A stretch of 64,000 nucleotides of DNA, taken from contig NZ_OBEA01000001.1 in assembly GCF_900215355.1 (NCBI RefSeq), positions 310,001 to 374,000 of the forward strand, given 5' to 3'. How positions within the stretch are numbered: position 1 is the first letter of the stretch; every line of letters begins with the position of its first letter. Positions 6,018 through 15,594 of this stretch are shown in pieces. The position numbers and the translations under genes are program-made. The notes beneath the pieces are model-generated. The model saw nothing but the letters and a program-made list of their open reading frames with translations, searched no databases and had not been told where the DNA came from. The DNA is from Pseudooceanicola antarcticus. GTDB taxonomy: Bacteria; Pseudomonadota; Alphaproteobacteria; Rhodobacterales; Rhodobacteraceae.

Positions 6018-8582
6018 ATGTCGCGCTATTCCGCCGCCGAAATCGAACCGAAATGGCAAAAGGCCTGGGACGACGCCCAGGTCTTCAAGGCCCGCCGCGA
6101 CGGGGACAAGCCCAAGTACTACGTGCTTGAGATGTTCCCCTACCCCTCGGGGCGCATCCACATCGGACACGTGCGCAACTACACGATGGGCGACGTGGTG
6201 GCGCGCTACAAGCTGTCCACCGGGCATAACGTGCTGCATCCCATGGGCTTTGACGCCTTCGGCATGCCGGCCGAGAACGCCGCCATGGCCAATGGCGGCC
6301 ACCCCAAGGACTGGACCTATTCCAACATCGACACGATGGTCGAGCAGATGAAGCCGCTTGGCTTCGGTCTCGACTGGTCGCGCATGTTCGCCACCTGTGA
6401 TCCGGAATACTACGGCCAGCAGCAGGCGCTCTTCCTCGATTTCCTCGAAAAGGGCCTGGTCTACCGCAAGAACGCCGTGGTGAACTGGGATCCGGTCGAC
6501 ATGACCGTGCTGGCCAACGAGCAGGTCGAGGACGGCCGCGGCTGGCGCTCGGGCGCGCTGGTCGAGCGCAAGGAGCTGACCCAGTGGTTCTTCAAGATCT
6601 CGGACTTCTCCGAGGATCTGCTGAGCGCGCTCGACGGTCTCGACAACTGGCCCGCCAAGGTGAAGACCATGCAGGCCAACTGGATCGGCAAGAGCCGTGG
6701 CCTGCAGTTCGCCTGGGATCTGACCGCACCGGCGGAAGGCTTCGAGCAGATCGAGGTCTATACCACCCGTCCCGACACCCTGATGGGTGCCAGCTTCGTC
6801 GGCATCTCGCCCGATCACCCGCTGGCCAAGGCGCTTGAGGCCAAGGACCCGAAGGTTGCGGCCTTCTGCACCGAGGCGCGCAAGGGCGGCACCACCGAAG
6901 AGGCCATCGAGACCGCCGAGAAGCTGGGCTTTGATACCGGGCTGACCGTCTCCCATCCGCTTGATCCGGAATGGAAGCTGCCGGTCTGGATCGCCAACTT
7001 CATCCTGATGGACTACGGCACCGGCGCCATCTTCGGCGTGCCCGCCCATGACGAACGCGACCACGAATTCGCCTCCAAGTACGACCTGCCGATCACCCCG
7101 GTCTTCGAGCCGGTCGAGGGCGATTACCCCGAAAAGGGCGCCTACGTGCCGCCCAAGCCCGAGAAGGTGCGTTTCATCCGCAAGGTCGCGGGCGAAGAGA
7201 TCATGACCGGCAACGAGGCCATCGACGCCACCGTCGCCTATGCCGAGGAAAAGGGCATCGGCCAGGGCGTGACCAAGTTCCGGCTGCGGGACTGGGGCCT
7301 TTCGCGGCAGCGCTACTGGGGTTGCCCGATCCCCGTCGTCCATTGCGACGATTGCGGCGTGGTGCCCGAGAAGAAAGAGAACCTGCCGATCCAGCTGCCC
7401 TATGACGAGGGCGACAAGCCGATCGACTTCGCGGTGCCCGGCAACCCGCTGGACCGCCACCCGACCTGGCGCAATTGCGCCTGCCCCGCCTGCGGCAAGC
7501 CCGCCCTGCGCGAGACGGACACGATGGATACCTTCGTCGATTCGTCCTGGTACTTCGCCCGCTTCACCTCGCCCCGTGCCGAGACACCGGTGGACATGGC
7601 CGAGGCGGAATACTGGATGAACGTCGATCAGTACATCGGCGGCATCGAACACGCGATCCTGCACCTGCTCTATTCGCGCTTCTTCGCGCGGGCGATGCAG
7701 ATCTGTGGCCATCTGCCTGCCAAGTCGTCGGAGCCCTTCGATGCGCTCTTCACCCAGGGCATGGTGACCCATGCGATCTACCAGACCAAGAGTGCCGATG
7801 GCCGCCCGGTCTACCACTACCCCGAGGATGTCGAGCTGCGCGACGGCAAGGGCTTCCTGAAAGACGGGACCGAGGTGCAGATCATCCCCTCGGCCAAGAT
7901 GTCGAAATCGAAGAAAAACGTCGTCGATCCCGTGGCGATCATCGGACAGTACGGCGCAGATACCGCGCGCTGGTTCGTGCTGAGTGACTCCCCGCCCGAG
8001 CGTGACGTGGAATGGACCGCATCGGGCGCCGAGGCGGCCTCCAAGCACCTGGCGCGGGTCTGGCGCATGGCCGCCGAGTTGGGCGATGCCCCGGCCAATG
8101 CCTCCGAGGACGAGGCGCTGCTGCGCGAGATGCACAAGGCGATCCGCGACGTGACCCTGGGGGTGGAAAGCTTCGGCTTCAACGCCTCGATCGCCAAGCT
8201 CTACGGGTTCACCAACACGATCTCGAAGTCGAAGGCGGGTTCCGAGGCCAAGCGCACGGCGCTGAAGGTGCTGGCGCAGCTGATGTCTCCGATGACGCCG
8301 CACCTGGCGGAAGAGATGTGGCAGATCCTCGGCGGCGAGGGGCTGATCGCCCAGGCACCCTGGCCCGTCGCGGACGAGGCCATGCTGGTCGAGGACACGG
8401 TGACCCTGCCGATCCAGGTCAACGGCAAGCGGCGCGGCGAGCTGACCGTGCCCAAGGATATGCCGAAGGACGAGGTTGAAAAGCTGGCGCTGGCCAGCGA
8501 TGCTGTCCAAAGGACGCTGGATGGGGCCCAGCCCAAGAAGATCATCGTCGTCCCCGGACGGATCGTGAATGTGGTTGCCTGA
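6018..8582 (+). CDS. leuS: Leucyl-tRNA synthetase
   Basis: An 854-residue class I synthetase that charges tRNA-Leu. The HIGH signature is HIGH at residues 48-51 in [19 protein letters not shown]; the KMSKS loop is Lys627-Met-Ser-Lys-Ser631. Between them lie the CP1 editing domain ([37 protein letters not shown]) and a cysteine-bearing insertion (CDDCG...CPACGKP). The C-terminal anticodon-binding region ends [11 protein letters not shown]. Length fits bacterial LeuRS. ATG at 6018 has GAGGG six bases ahead. It overlaps lptE by 14 bases, forming a leuS-lptE-holA operon. Confidence 0.98.
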   Translation: MSRYSAAEIEPKWQKAWDDAQVFKARRDGDKPKYYVLEMFPYPSGRIHIGHVRNYTMGDVVARYKLSTGHNVLHPMGFDAFGMPAENAAMANGGHPKDWTYSNIDTMVEQMKPLGFGLDWSRMFATCDPEYYGQQQALFLDFLEKGLVYRKNAVVNWDPVDMTVLANEQVEDGRGWRSGALVERKELTQWFFKISDFSEDLLSALDGLDNWPAKVKTMQANWIGKSRGLQFAWDLTAPAEGFEQIEVYTTRPDTLMGASFVGISPDHPLAKALEAKDPKVAAFCTEARKGGTTEEAIETAEKLGFDTGLTVSHPLDPEWKLPVWIANFILMDYGTGAIFGVPAHDERDHEFASKYDLPITPVFEPVEGDYPEKGAYVPPKPEKVRFIRKVAGEEIMTGNEAIDATVAYAEEKGIGQGVTKFRLRDWGLSRQRYWGCPIPVVHCDDCGVVPEKKENLPIQLPYDEGDKPIDFAVPGNPLDRHPTWRNCACPACGKPALRETDTMDTFVDSSWYFARFTSPRAETPVDMAEAEYWMNVDQYIGGIEHAILHLLYSRFFARAMQICGHLPAKSSEPFDALFTQGMVTHAIYQTKSADGRPVYHYPEDVELRDGKGFLKDGTEVQIIPSAKMSKSKKNVVDPVAIIGQYGADTARWFVLSDSPPERDVEWTASGAEAASKHLARVWRMAAELGDAPANASEDEALLREMHKAIRDVTLGVESFGFNASIAKLYGFTNTISKSKAGSEAKRTALKVLAQLMSPMTPHLAEEMWQILGGEGLIAQAPWPVADEAMLVEDTVTLPIQVNGKRRGELTVPKDMPKDEVEKLALASDAVQRTLDGAQPKKIIVVPGRIVNVVA

Positions 8583-9078
8583 CCGACGTAACGCCTTGAA
8601 ACTCCTCGCTGGTCTCGGACTGGCGGGGGTCTCTGCCTGCGGCTTCAGCCCGGTCTATGCACCGGGCGGCCCGGCCTCGCGGCTCTATGGCCGCACCGCC
8701 CTGCCCGAACCCAACACCGAGGAAAGCTACCAGCTGGTCCGCGCGTTGGAGGGCCGGCTGGGTCGCGCCACCGCGCCCGATTACGCGCTGGACCTGACCC
8801 TGCGCCTGTCGGAAAGCCGCCTGGCCGTCACCGCCGAGAACTCGACCACCCGGTTCCGCGTCGCGGGCCGGCTCGACTACGCCCTGCGCGATGCACGGGG
8901 GAACGAGCTGACGCGTGGCGAGGTGACCTCTTTCACCGGCTATTCCGCTACCGGCTCGACCGTCGCCACCCAGGCGGCCAAGAGCGACGCCCGCGCCCGC
9001 GTGGTGGTGATCCTGTCGGACCTGCTGATGACCCGGCTGGTGGCCGAGCTGCCCCCGGTCCCCACGGCCGAGACATGA
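8569..9078 (+). CDS. lptE: LPS-assembly lipoprotein LptE
   Basis: A 169-residue lipoprotein with lipobox VSAC (Cys24) followed by [10 protein letters not shown], the usual beginning of alphaproteobacterial LptE. LptE plugs the LptD barrel and helps place lipopolysaccharide in the outer membrane. The remaining sequence ([33 protein letters not shown]) is weakly conserved, as is normal for the family. The start codon lies inside the last codons of leuS and the stop overlaps the holA start (ATGA), so all three are translationally coupled. Confidence 0.88.
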   Translation: MWLPDRRNALKLLAGLGLAGVSACGFSPVYAPGGPASRLYGRTALPEPNTEESYQLVRALEGRLGRATAPDYALDLTLRLSESRLAVTAENSTTRFRVAGRLDYALRDARGNELTRGEVTSFTGYSATGSTVATQAAKSDARARVVVILSDLLMTRLVAELPPVPTAET

Positions 9079-10103
9079 AGCTCGCCTCCCGCGAGATCGC
9101 CCGCTATGCCGGCAAGCCCGATGCCAGCAGCACGGGCATCCTGCTCTATGGCCCCGACGCCATGCGAATCGCGCTGCGCCGGCAAGAGATCATCGCCAAT
9201 CTGACCGGCCCCCAGGCCGACGAGGAAATGCGCCTCTCGCGCATGCAGGGCGCAGAGCTGCGCCGCGACACCGCCAAGCTGATCGACGCCATGAAGGCGC
9301 AGAGCTTCTTCGCCGGCCCCCGTGTCGTCTTCGTGGAAGAGGTGACCGAAACCTGCGCGCCGGCGATCCTGGCGGCGCTGGAGGAATGGCAGCCGGGCGA
9401 TGCGCAACTGGTGATTACCGCGGGGCAGCTGAAGCCCACGTCGAAGATCCGCAAGGCCTTCGAGGGCCACCGCAACGCCCATGCCTGCGGCATCTACGAC
9501 GACCCGCCCTCGCGCGAGGAAATCGAGGCGACCCTGGCCAAGGCGGGCCTGCGCAAGCTGCCCCCGGACACCCTGCGCGACCTGACCAACCTGGCCCTGG
9601 CGCTCGACCCCGGCGATTTCCGCCAGACGGTCGAGAAACTGGCGCTCTACAAGCACGGCGACGACACGCCGCTGACGGGCGAAGAGATCGCGCTATGCGC
9701 CCCCGCCTCGACCGAGGCCGAGCTGGACGACGTGCTGCATGCCGTGGCCGAGGCCCGCGCCGCCGAGATCGGCCCGGTGATGCGGCGGCTGAAGGCCCAG
9801 GGGGTGAACCCCACCGGCCTCTGCATCGCCGCGCTGCGCCATTTCCGCACCCTCTATGCCGTGGCCTCGCATCCCGGCGGACCGGGAGAGGGCATCGGCA
9901 AGCTGCGCCCGCCGGTCTTCGGCCCGCGCCGCGACCGGATCATGCGCCAGGCCGGGGCCTGGGGCGCGCCGAAGCTGGAACAGGCGCTGTCGCTGGTGAT
10001 CGAGACCGACCTGGCCCTGCGCTCTGCCGGGGCCACCGCGCCAGATCTGGCGCTGGTCGAGCGCATGCTGATCCGCCTCGCCATGCTGGGCCGCCCGCGC
10101 TAG
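9075..10103 (+). CDS. holA: DNA polymerase III subunit delta
   Basis: A 342-residue protein with the delta-subunit arrangement: N-terminal ILLYGPDAMRIALRRQEI, a central RRDTAKLIDAMKAQSFFAGPRVVFVEE, VITAGQLKPTSKIRKAFE, then the LRKLPPDTLRDLTNLALALDPGDFRQTVEKLALY collar region. Delta is the wrench of the clamp loader that opens the beta sliding clamp. It follows lptE with a four-base ATGA overlap. A short GC-rich hairpin follows at 10113-10131. Confidence 0.93.
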   Translation: MKLASREIARYAGKPDASSTGILLYGPDAMRIALRRQEIIANLTGPQADEEMRLSRMQGAELRRDTAKLIDAMKAQSFFAGPRVVFVEEVTETCAPAILAALEEWQPGDAQLVITAGQLKPTSKIRKAFEGHRNAHACGIYDDPPSREEIEATLAKAGLRKLPPDTLRDLTNLALALDPGDFRQTVEKLALYKHGDDTPLTGEEIALCAPASTEAELDDVLHAVAEARAAEIGPVMRRLKAQGVNPTGLCIAALRHFRTLYAVASHPGGPGEGIGKLRPPVFGPRRDRIMRQAGAWGAPKLEQALSLVIETDLALRSAGATAPDLALVERMLIRLAMLGRPR

Positions 10104-10112
10104 GTGCCCCCC

Positions 10113-10131
10113 CGGCGGGGCCGACCCGCCG
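10113..10131 (+). terminator. GC-rich hairpin after holA
   Basis: CGGCGGG / CCCGCCG, seven paired bases around a five-base loop, 10 bases after the holA stop. No T-run follows, so it is only a weak terminator candidate. Confidence 0.4.
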
Positions 10132-10203
10132 AGACGCAGCGAAACTCTGGCCTTTCCGCCCCATCCGGGCTTCCCTGACGGCAGGAGAGAGGGAGGAAAT
10201 TTC

Positions 10204-10830
10204 ATGTACACGCTTATCGGCGGTCCCAATAACCGCACGTTCCGCGTCCTGTGGATGCTGGAGGAACTGGGGCTGCCCTATGAACGGCAGGACGCCCATC
10301 CCCATGACCCGCTGGTCCGCGAGAAGTCGCCGCTCGGCAAGATCCCGGTGCTGATGGTCGATGACGTGCCGCTGACCGATTCGGTGGCCATCCTGACCTG
10401 GCTGGCCGACAGCACCGGCCGGATGACCGCCCCGGCGGGCAGCCTCGCGCGGGCGCAGCAAGACGGCCTCACCCAGCAGATCGTGGATGAGCTGGAAGGC
10501 CAGCTCTGGATCGCCACCCGGCACAGCTTCATCCTGCCAACAGAGCGCCGCGTGCCCGAGATCAAGCCGACCCTGGCCTGGGAATTCGCCCGCAACTGCG
10601 ATGTGCTGGCCAGCCGGATGCAGGGCGACTTCCTGATGGGCGACGAGATGACCGTGCCCGACCTGCTGCTGGCCCATTGCCTCAACTGGGCCGTGGCGGC
10701 CAAGTTCGAGGTGCCCAACGAGGCGCTGCAGGCCTATGGTGCCCGCATGCGGTCGCGCGACGCCTACCGCCGCGCCGTGGCCTCGGAAAAAGAGCTGCTG
10801 GCCGCGCGTCAGGCCTCCGAGAGCGCGTAG
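10204..10830 (+). CDS. Glutathione S-transferase family protein
   Basis: A 208-residue cytosolic GST. The thioredoxin-fold N-domain carries LIGGPNNRTFRVLWMLEELGLPYE, the cis-proline block GKIPVLMVDD and the DSVAILTWLAD segment that contacts glutathione; the all-helical C-domain includes FLMGDEMTVPDLLLAHCLNW (N-capping/hydrophobic staple region). A serine or asparagine near residue 9-11 may be the catalytic group. GGGAGG stands about seven bases before the ATG. It is convergent with, and overlaps by 22 bases, the flavoprotein gene on the other strand. The substrate cannot be inferred. Confidence 0.9.
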   Translation: MYTLIGGPNNRTFRVLWMLEELGLPYERQDAHPHDPLVREKSPLGKIPVLMVDDVPLTDSVAILTWLADSTGRMTAPAGSLARAQQDGLTQQIVDELEGQLWIATRHSFILPTERRVPEIKPTLAWEFARNCDVLASRMQGDFLMGDEMTVPDLLLAHCLNWAVAAKFEVPNEALQAYGARMRSRDAYRRAVASEKELLAARQASESA

Positions 10831-12008
10831 CGCGCCGCCGCCCGCCCGGCCCAGAGCCCCGTGGCAAGGCTGGCGGTCAGCAGGTAGCCCCCGGTGGGCG
10901 CGTCCCAGTCTAGCATCTCGCCCGCGGCGAAGGTGCCGGGCCGCGCCCTGAGCATCAGCCCCTCGTCCAGCGCCGCACGCGTCAGGCCGCCGGCGGTCGA
11001 GATCGCCCGGTCCATATCCTGCGGGCCCTCCAGCGCCAGCGGCAGCGCCTTCAGCGCCGCGGCCAGCTCGGCGCCCGCGGGCATGGGGCGCAGCAGCTCC
11101 ATCACCAGCGCCCGTTTCACCCCATCGAGCCCCAGCTTGCGCAGCCGGTTGCCCGCGCTCTCGCCCTTGCGCAGCCTGTCGATCTTCTCGGCCAGGGTGT
11201 CGGCGCCCATGTCCGGGAAAAGGTCGATCTCCAGCGCCGCGCCCTCGCGCAGCGGCGCCGAGAGCGCATAGATGCCGCCGCCTTCGATCCCGCCACGGGA
11301 AATGACGAATTCCCCCCGGCTCCCGCGGCCACCGGCGCGCAGGGTCACCGCCTTCACCGGGGCACCGAAATGACCCGCCATGTGATCCGACCAGCTGCGC
11401 CGGAAGCCGCAGTTCGAAGGCGCGAAGGGGGCGACGCCCTCCAGGTGCCGCGCCCAGGCCCCATCCGAGCCGAGCCGCGCCCAGCTTCCGCCGCCAAGCG
11501 CCAGCACCGTCACCGTCGGTGCCAGCCGCAGCGGCCCGTCGGGCGTGTCGAAGAGCACCCGGTCGCCGTCCCAGCCCTGCCAGGTCCAGCGGGTGGCCAC
11601 CTCGACCCCCGCGCCATCCAGCCGCCGCAGCCAGGCGCGCAGCAGCGGAGAGGCCTTCATCACCCGCGGAAAGACCCGCCCGGTCGAGCCGATGAACAGC
11701 TCCTGCCCCAGCCCCCGCGCCCAGGCCTGCACCTGGTCCGAGCCGAAGTCGCGCAGCATCGGGCGCAGCCAGTCGCCGCTCTCGCCATAGGCGCGCAGCA
11801 TCGGGGTCAGCGGCTCGGCCTTGGTCAGGTTCAGCCCCGACTTGCCCGCCATCAGCAGCTTGCGCGCCAGGCTGGGCATCCTGTCGGCCACCAGCACCGG
11901 CAGCCCGGCCCCGGCCAGCGCCTCGGCTGCCATCAGCCCCGCCGGGCCGCCGCCGATCACCAGCGCGGTCTCGCCTTTTTCCACTGTCTGATTATCCTCG
12001 GAGATCAT
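10809..12008 (-). CDS. HI0933/BaiN-type FAD-dependent flavoprotein (TIGR03862-like)
   Basis: A protein of up to 399 residues with a dinucleotide-binding fold ALVIGGGPAGLMAAEAL, the MAGKSGLNLTKAEP signature of the HI0933/YhiN family, ALGGGSWARLGSDGAW, and C-terminal TAGGLTRAALDEGLMLRARPGTFAAGEMLDWDAPTGGYLL. Reductase activity is inferred from family; substrates are unknown. The ATG at 12008 overlaps the start of the divergent HNH gene by two bases; a GTG at 11984 with GAGG eleven bases upstream would avoid the overlap and is a real alternative. Confidence 0.87.
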   Translation of the reverse strand: MISEDNQTVEKGETALVIGGGPAGLMAAEALAGAGLPVLVADRMPSLARKLLMAGKSGLNLTKAEPLTPMLRAYGESGDWLRPMLRDFGSDQVQAWARGLGQELFIGSTGRVFPRVMKASPLLRAWLRRLDGAGVEVATRWTWQGWDGDRVLFDTPDGPLRLAPTVTVLALGGGSWARLGSDGAWARHLEGVAPFAPSNCGFRRSWSDHMAGHFGAPVKAVTLRAGGRGSRGEFVISRGGIEGGGIYALSAPLREGAALEIDLFPDMGADTLAEKIDRLRKGESAGNRLRKLGLDGVKRALVMELLRPMPAGAELAAALKALPLALEGPQDMDRAISTAGGLTRAALDEGLMLRARPGTFAAGEMLDWDAPTGGYLLTASLATGLWAGRAAARYALSEA

Positions 12009-12300
12009 GACCCATCCCATCTGTCCGCTCTGCCTGCGCCCCATACCACCCCATGCGCCACAAAGCCTGCATCACCTGATCCCGCGCCTGCGCGGTGGCA
12101 AGAAGGGGCCGATGGTCCGCCTGCACCAGATTTGCCACAACGAGATCCACGCCACACTGACAGAGTCCGAACTGGCCCGCGACTACCACACGCCCGAAGC
12201 CCTGCGCCGCCACCCCCGCCTGGCGAAATTCGCCGCCTGGGTCGCAAGGCGCCCGCCCGACTTTCATTCCAGGACGCCGGGCAAGCGCCGCCATCGCTGA
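12007..12300 (+). CDS. HNH-type putative endonuclease
   Basis: A 97-residue protein with an HNH/treble-clef zinc fold: Cys6-Pro-Leu-Cys9 knuckle, HHLIPR with His22-His23, and LHQICHNEIH with His40, Cys43, His44, Asn45 and His48. The rest (LTESELARDYHTPEALRRHPRLAKF, WVARRPPDFHSRT) matches a small conserved alphaproteobacterial HNH protein. DNA cleavage is assumed from the motif; whether it acts in repair, defence or RNA turnover is not known. GGAG is three bases before its ATG. The start overlaps that of the divergent flavoprotein gene. Confidence 0.85.
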   Translation: MTHPICPLCLRPIPPHAPQSLHHLIPRLRGGKKGPMVRLHQICHNEIHATLTESELARDYHTPEALRRHPRLAKFAAWVARRPPDFHSRTPGKRRHR

Positions 12301-12303
12301 TCC

Positions 12304-12368
12304 CATCACCAGGCTGAAAATACTCCAGGGGGAATTGAGCCGCAGGCGAAAGGGGGGCAGAGCCCCCC
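12304..12368. repeat. Bipartite palindromic intergenic repeat, copy 3
   Basis: One arm only: CACCAGGCTGAAAATACTCC near 12307-12326, then after 25 bases the hairpin module GGGGGGCAGAGCCCCCC at 12352-12368. It lies between the convergent HNH and crotonase genes. The arm belongs to the CACCAGG sub-type also seen near 22925 and 43480. Confidence 0.75.
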
Positions 12369-12375
12369 GCCCCCT

Positions 12376-12987
12376 CTACGTCTCGGGGCCACACATCCGC
12401 TTGATCGCCGTCACATGCTCCGGCGCGGCGGCCAGCACATCGGCGGCCAGCGCCTGCGCCTCGACCAGCGGCTGCGCGACCACCCGGTCGACGAGCCCCC
12501 AGGCCAGGGCCTCCTCGGCGCCGATCTTCTGCCCGCCCATCAGCAGCATCTTCGTCCGCGACGGCCCGATGAGCTGCCCCATCCGGCGCGGGTCCGAGGG
12601 CTGCGGCAGGAAGCCCAGCTTCATCACCGGGTAGAAGAACCGCGCCTCGGGCACCGCAAGGCGCAGATCGCAGGCCAGGGCCATGCCCATGGCGCCCCCG
12701 GCAAGGGTGCCGTTCAGCGCCGCGATGGTCAGCCCCGGATGCGCCGCGACGGCGCCCGAAAGCTCCTCCCACAGCGGCGAGACCCCGAGGCCGCGATGCG
12801 CCTCGTCAAGGTCGGCACCGGCGGAAAAGACCCGCCCCTCACCCGTCAGGACAAGCGCCCTGGCGGTCGAGGCCGCAATGACCCCGGTCAGCTCCTGCAA
12901 CATGGCTGCGCTCAGCGCATTGGCCTTCTCGGGCCGCGCCAGCGTGACCAGGTGCAGCCCGCTGTCCAGGATCTCGGAGCGGATCAC
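12376..12987 (-). CDS. Enoyl-CoA hydratase/isomerase family (crotonase-fold) protein
   Basis: A short, 203-residue crotonase-fold protein beginning at a GTG that overlaps the stop of the upstream SDR gene (GTGA). Crotonase features are LARPEKANALS, VFSAGADLDEA (oxyanion hole near Ala58) and LNGTLAGGAMGMALACDLRLA. By eye the two catalytic glutamates of classical hydratase are absent: the segment FFYPVMKLGFLP has valine where the first is expected, and SRTKMLLMG has lysine at the second. It may therefore be a different crotonase activity (isomerase, hydrolase or lyase). It is translationally coupled with the SDR. Confidence 0.85.
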   Translation of the reverse strand: MIRSEILDSGLHLVTLARPEKANALSAAMLQELTGVIAASTARALVLTGEGRVFSAGADLDEAHRGLGVSPLWEELSGAVAAHPGLTIAALNGTLAGGAMGMALACDLRLAVPEARFFYPVMKLGFLPQPSDPRRMGQLIGPSRTKMLLMGGQKIGAEEALAWGLVDRVVAQPLVEAQALAADVLAAAPEHVTAIKRMCGPET

Positions 12988-13739
12988 TTCACCAGGCCCA
13001 GCTCGGCGCGGAAGCCCTCGTCGCGCAGGGCCAGCTCCTGGCCCAGGTGGCTGTCGGCCTCGGGGCCGCACATCCACAGAAGCGCCTTGGCGGGCCATTC
13101 GGCGGGGATGTGGTCTTCCCAGTTCAGCTGGCTGACCGGGTTCACCCCCGAGGCCTTGATGTCCCGCTGCATCTGCGTGGCCACCGTGCCCGGCGACAGC
13201 CCCATGACACGCAGCCCCTTCGAGGCGCCCTCGAGATGCGCCGCGCGGGTCAGCATGGCGGCCCCGGCCTTCGAGGTGCAATAGGCGCTCCAGCCTTCCA
13301 GAGCATTATGGGCCGCGCCCGAGCTCACCGTGATGATGGTGCCGCCACCGGCGGCGATCATCACCGGCATGGCGGCGCGCATGCCGTTGAAGACGCCCTT
13401 GATATTGACGTCGATCACATGGCCCCAGCCCTCGGGATCGGCCTCGGCCAGCGAGGCGATCGGCTTCAGGATACCGGCGTTGTTGATCAAGATGTCGACG
13501 CTGCCGAAGGTCTCGGCGACCTTCTTCACCGCCTCCTCGACCTCCCAGTAGCGCGACACGTCGCAGGGGATGGCCACCGCCTTGTCACCGATCTCGCCGG
13601 CGATCTCGGCGATCTCGTCGCCGCCACGGGCCAGCAGGGCGACATTGGCCCCCTTCTCGGCGAAAAGGCGTGCGGCGGCGGCACCGATGCCACGGCTCGC
13701 GCCGGTGATGATCGCGGTCTTTCCGGTCAGATCGGTCAT
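12984..13739 (-). CDS. SDR-family oxidoreductase
   Basis: A 251-residue classical short-chain dehydrogenase. Motifs are the cofactor loop ITGASRGIG (residues 11-19), NNAG (86-89), and the catalytic Ser140, Tyr153 and Lys157 in YCTSK. Together with the crotonase-fold partner it suggests acyl-CoA or ketone metabolism, but the substrate is not indicated. A basic residue after the glycine loop is in keeping with NADP(H). It is transcribed divergently from the DUF2125 gene across a 194-base gap. Confidence 0.92.
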   Translation of the reverse strand: MTDLTGKTAIITGASRGIGAAAARLFAEKGANVALLARGGDEIAEIAGEIGDKAVAIPCDVSRYWEVEEAVKKVAETFGSVDILINNAGILKPIASLAEADPEGWGHVIDVNIKGVFNGMRAAMPVMIAAGGGTIITVSSGAAHNALEGWSAYCTSKAGAAMLTRAAHLEGASKGLRVMGLSPGTVATQMQRDIKASGVNPVSQLNWEDHIPAEWPAKALLWMCGPEADSHLGQELALRDEGFRAELGLVK

Positions 13740-13933
13740 GGAGGCTCCCTTCCGGGCCAGGCGGGCCCTGACAAGTGTTTCGAGCCAGAGCTACCCTCCC
13801 CGCAGCCGCCCGTCCAGCATGCAGCCCCCGGCGATAGGCGACCTCATGCCACAGCGTCCGGCCGGGGCCTGCGCGCTTGATTGTTCCCCTGCCAGAGGCC
13901 ACTCTTCGCGCTCTACTTCCGCAGGAGATTTCC

Positions 13934-15490
13934 ATGCCCGCTCAGTTCTCGTCCCGCATTTCGCGAAAAACCCTTTCCCGACAGGGCATTTCGGCCCTCG
14001 CCTTCTGGGCCGTCACAGCCCCCGCCGCCTTCGCGCTCAGCCCCGAAGACGTACTGGACCTGATGACCGACCAATCCATGACCATGGCCACCGAGCTAGA
14101 TATCGACAGCCACAAGGAGGGCGACACCCTGGTCATCGACCGGATCGTCTCGACCATGGTGCAGGAGATCGCCGACGAAGAGATCACCTCGACCACCACC
14201 ATGACCGGCTACCGCCTGGAGCCGCGCGGCGACGAGGTGGTGATGCGCTTCGACCCAGCCCTGACCATCACCAGCCGCTCGGAGTTCGACGGCGAGGTCA
14301 CCGAGATGGTGATGACCGCCACCGCCCCGGACCTGGAATATGTCTTCTCGGGCGAGCGTGACGACATGCGGGCCGTCGTCTCCGACGGTACGCTGGTGCT
14401 GAGCATCGACCGGATCGACGCGCCCGACGAGGCGCCGCTGGAAGACCTGGCCGAGGTCACCTTCTCGGGCCTGAACGGCGACAGCCGGATCGTCAGCGGC
14501 GACCTGAACCGGGTCGAGGGCACCGGCAGCGTCGACACGATCTCCTTCACCCTCGACATGCTAGCCCCCGAAGAGGACAGCGAGGGCCCGGTTCGGATCA
14601 CTGCCACCGGCAACATCTCGGACGTGGCCATGAACGGCACGCTGGCCCTGCCCGAGGGGCAGGACCTGGAGACCGTCGCCTTCGACGAGCTGCTGCGCTC
14701 CGGCTACAACCTGGCCATGCACGCGCAATACGGCGCCGGCGCAATGCTGATGGATGTCGAGGGCCCCGATCCGCTGCACTACGAGGAAACCGTCGCCGCG
14801 GGCGCGGTCGATCTCTCCATCTCTGCCGAGGGGCTCGACTCCCAGGTCGTGGCCTCAGATCTTGCCATGTCGGTGAGCGCGCCGATGATCCCGCCCGGCG
14901 CCGGCGCCACCATCGGCCAGGTTGGCTTCGGCCTGACCATGCCGCTGACCGTCACCCCCGAAGAGCAGCCCCTGGGCTTCAAGCTGAACCTGCAGGACGT
15001 GGCCCTGCCCGAGCAGCTCTGGGCGCTTTTCGATCCGGCGGGCAAGCTCTCGCGCGATCCGATGACCATCAGCCTGGACCTTGGCGCCATGGGCCGGATG
15101 ACCAGTGACTTCTCCGAGCTGGAAGAGATGGACGGCGACGAGGCACCGGGCGAGATCAGCTCGCTCAGCCTCAACAGCCTGCTGGTGAAACTGGGCGGCG
15201 CGATGATCAGCGCCAATGGCAGCTTCGACATCGACAACAGCGCCAAGTCCCGGATCAACCCCGACATGCCGAAGTTCACCGGACAGGTGGATGCCACGGC
15301 GCAGGGCGTGCTGGGCCTGGTGCAGACCCTGGCCGAGATGGGCCTGATCCCGCCGCAACAGGCGATGACCGTGCCGATGATGGCGGGCATGTTCACCCGC
15401 CAGCTCTCGGGGCCCGACGACCTGGCCTCGACCATCGAGGTCACCGAGGACGAGCAGGTACTGGTCAACGGCCAGATGATGATGCCCTGA
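13934..15490 (+). CDS. DUF2125-domain exported protein
   Basis: A 518-residue secreted protein with an N-terminal signal peptide (hydrophobic ISALAFWAVTAPAAFA, cleavage before LSPED). The mature part is acidic and rich in short beta segments, and matches the alphaproteobacterial DUF2125 family, whose function is unknown; the repeated strand pattern recalls large envelope proteins. The start at 13934 has GGAG six bases upstream and gives the signal peptide. A strong terminator follows at 15508. The gene stands alone between the SDR and pmbA. Confidence 0.82.
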   Translation: MPAQFSSRISRKTLSRQGISALAFWAVTAPAAFALSPEDVLDLMTDQSMTMATELDIDSHKEGDTLVIDRIVSTMVQEIADEEITSTTTMTGYRLEPRGDEVVMRFDPALTITSRSEFDGEVTEMVMTATAPDLEYVFSGERDDMRAVVSDGTLVLSIDRIDAPDEAPLEDLAEVTFSGLNGDSRIVSGDLNRVEGTGSVDTISFTLDMLAPEEDSEGPVRITATGNISDVAMNGTLALPEGQDLETVAFDELLRSGYNLAMHAQYGAGAMLMDVEGPDPLHYEETVAAGAVDLSISAEGLDSQVVASDLAMSVSAPMIPPGAGATIGQVGFGLTMPLTVTPEEQPLGFKLNLQDVALPEQLWALFDPAGKLSRDPMTISLDLGAMGRMTSDFSELEEMDGDEAPGEISSLSLNSLLVKLGGAMISANGSFDIDNSAKSRINPDMPKFTGQVDATAQGVLGLVQTLAEMGLIPPQQAMTVPMMAGMFTRQLSGPDDLASTIEVTEDEQVLVNGQMMMP

Positions 15491-15507
15491 TCGACGTCAG
15501 GTTTCGG

Positions 15508-15531
15508 AAGGGGGGCCAGCGGCCCCCCTTT
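15508..15531 (+). terminator. Rho-independent terminator after DUF2125 gene
   Basis: A perfect 10-bp stem AAGGGGGGCC / GGCCCCCCTT with an AGC loop, followed by TTTCG, 18 bases past the stop codon. Confidence 0.8.
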
Positions 15532-15594
15532 CGCCCGCCTTGATCCGATCCCGGCCAAAGGCTAGGTCCTAGGGATCAAATGCAAGGCTTTCCC

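Noticed and set aside
4540-6351. A 603-codon plus-strand frame over the glycosyltransferase gene and the start of leuS
   Set aside because: It runs antisense to the glycosyltransferase and out of frame with leuS. The glycosyltransferase strand has conserved GT-B motifs.
5979-8510. An 843-codon open frame on the minus strand opposite leuS
   Set aside because: It mirrors leuS codons in a GC-rich genome; the translation is histidine/arginine/glycine-rich low-complexity text with no family motif, while the leuS strand is unambiguous.
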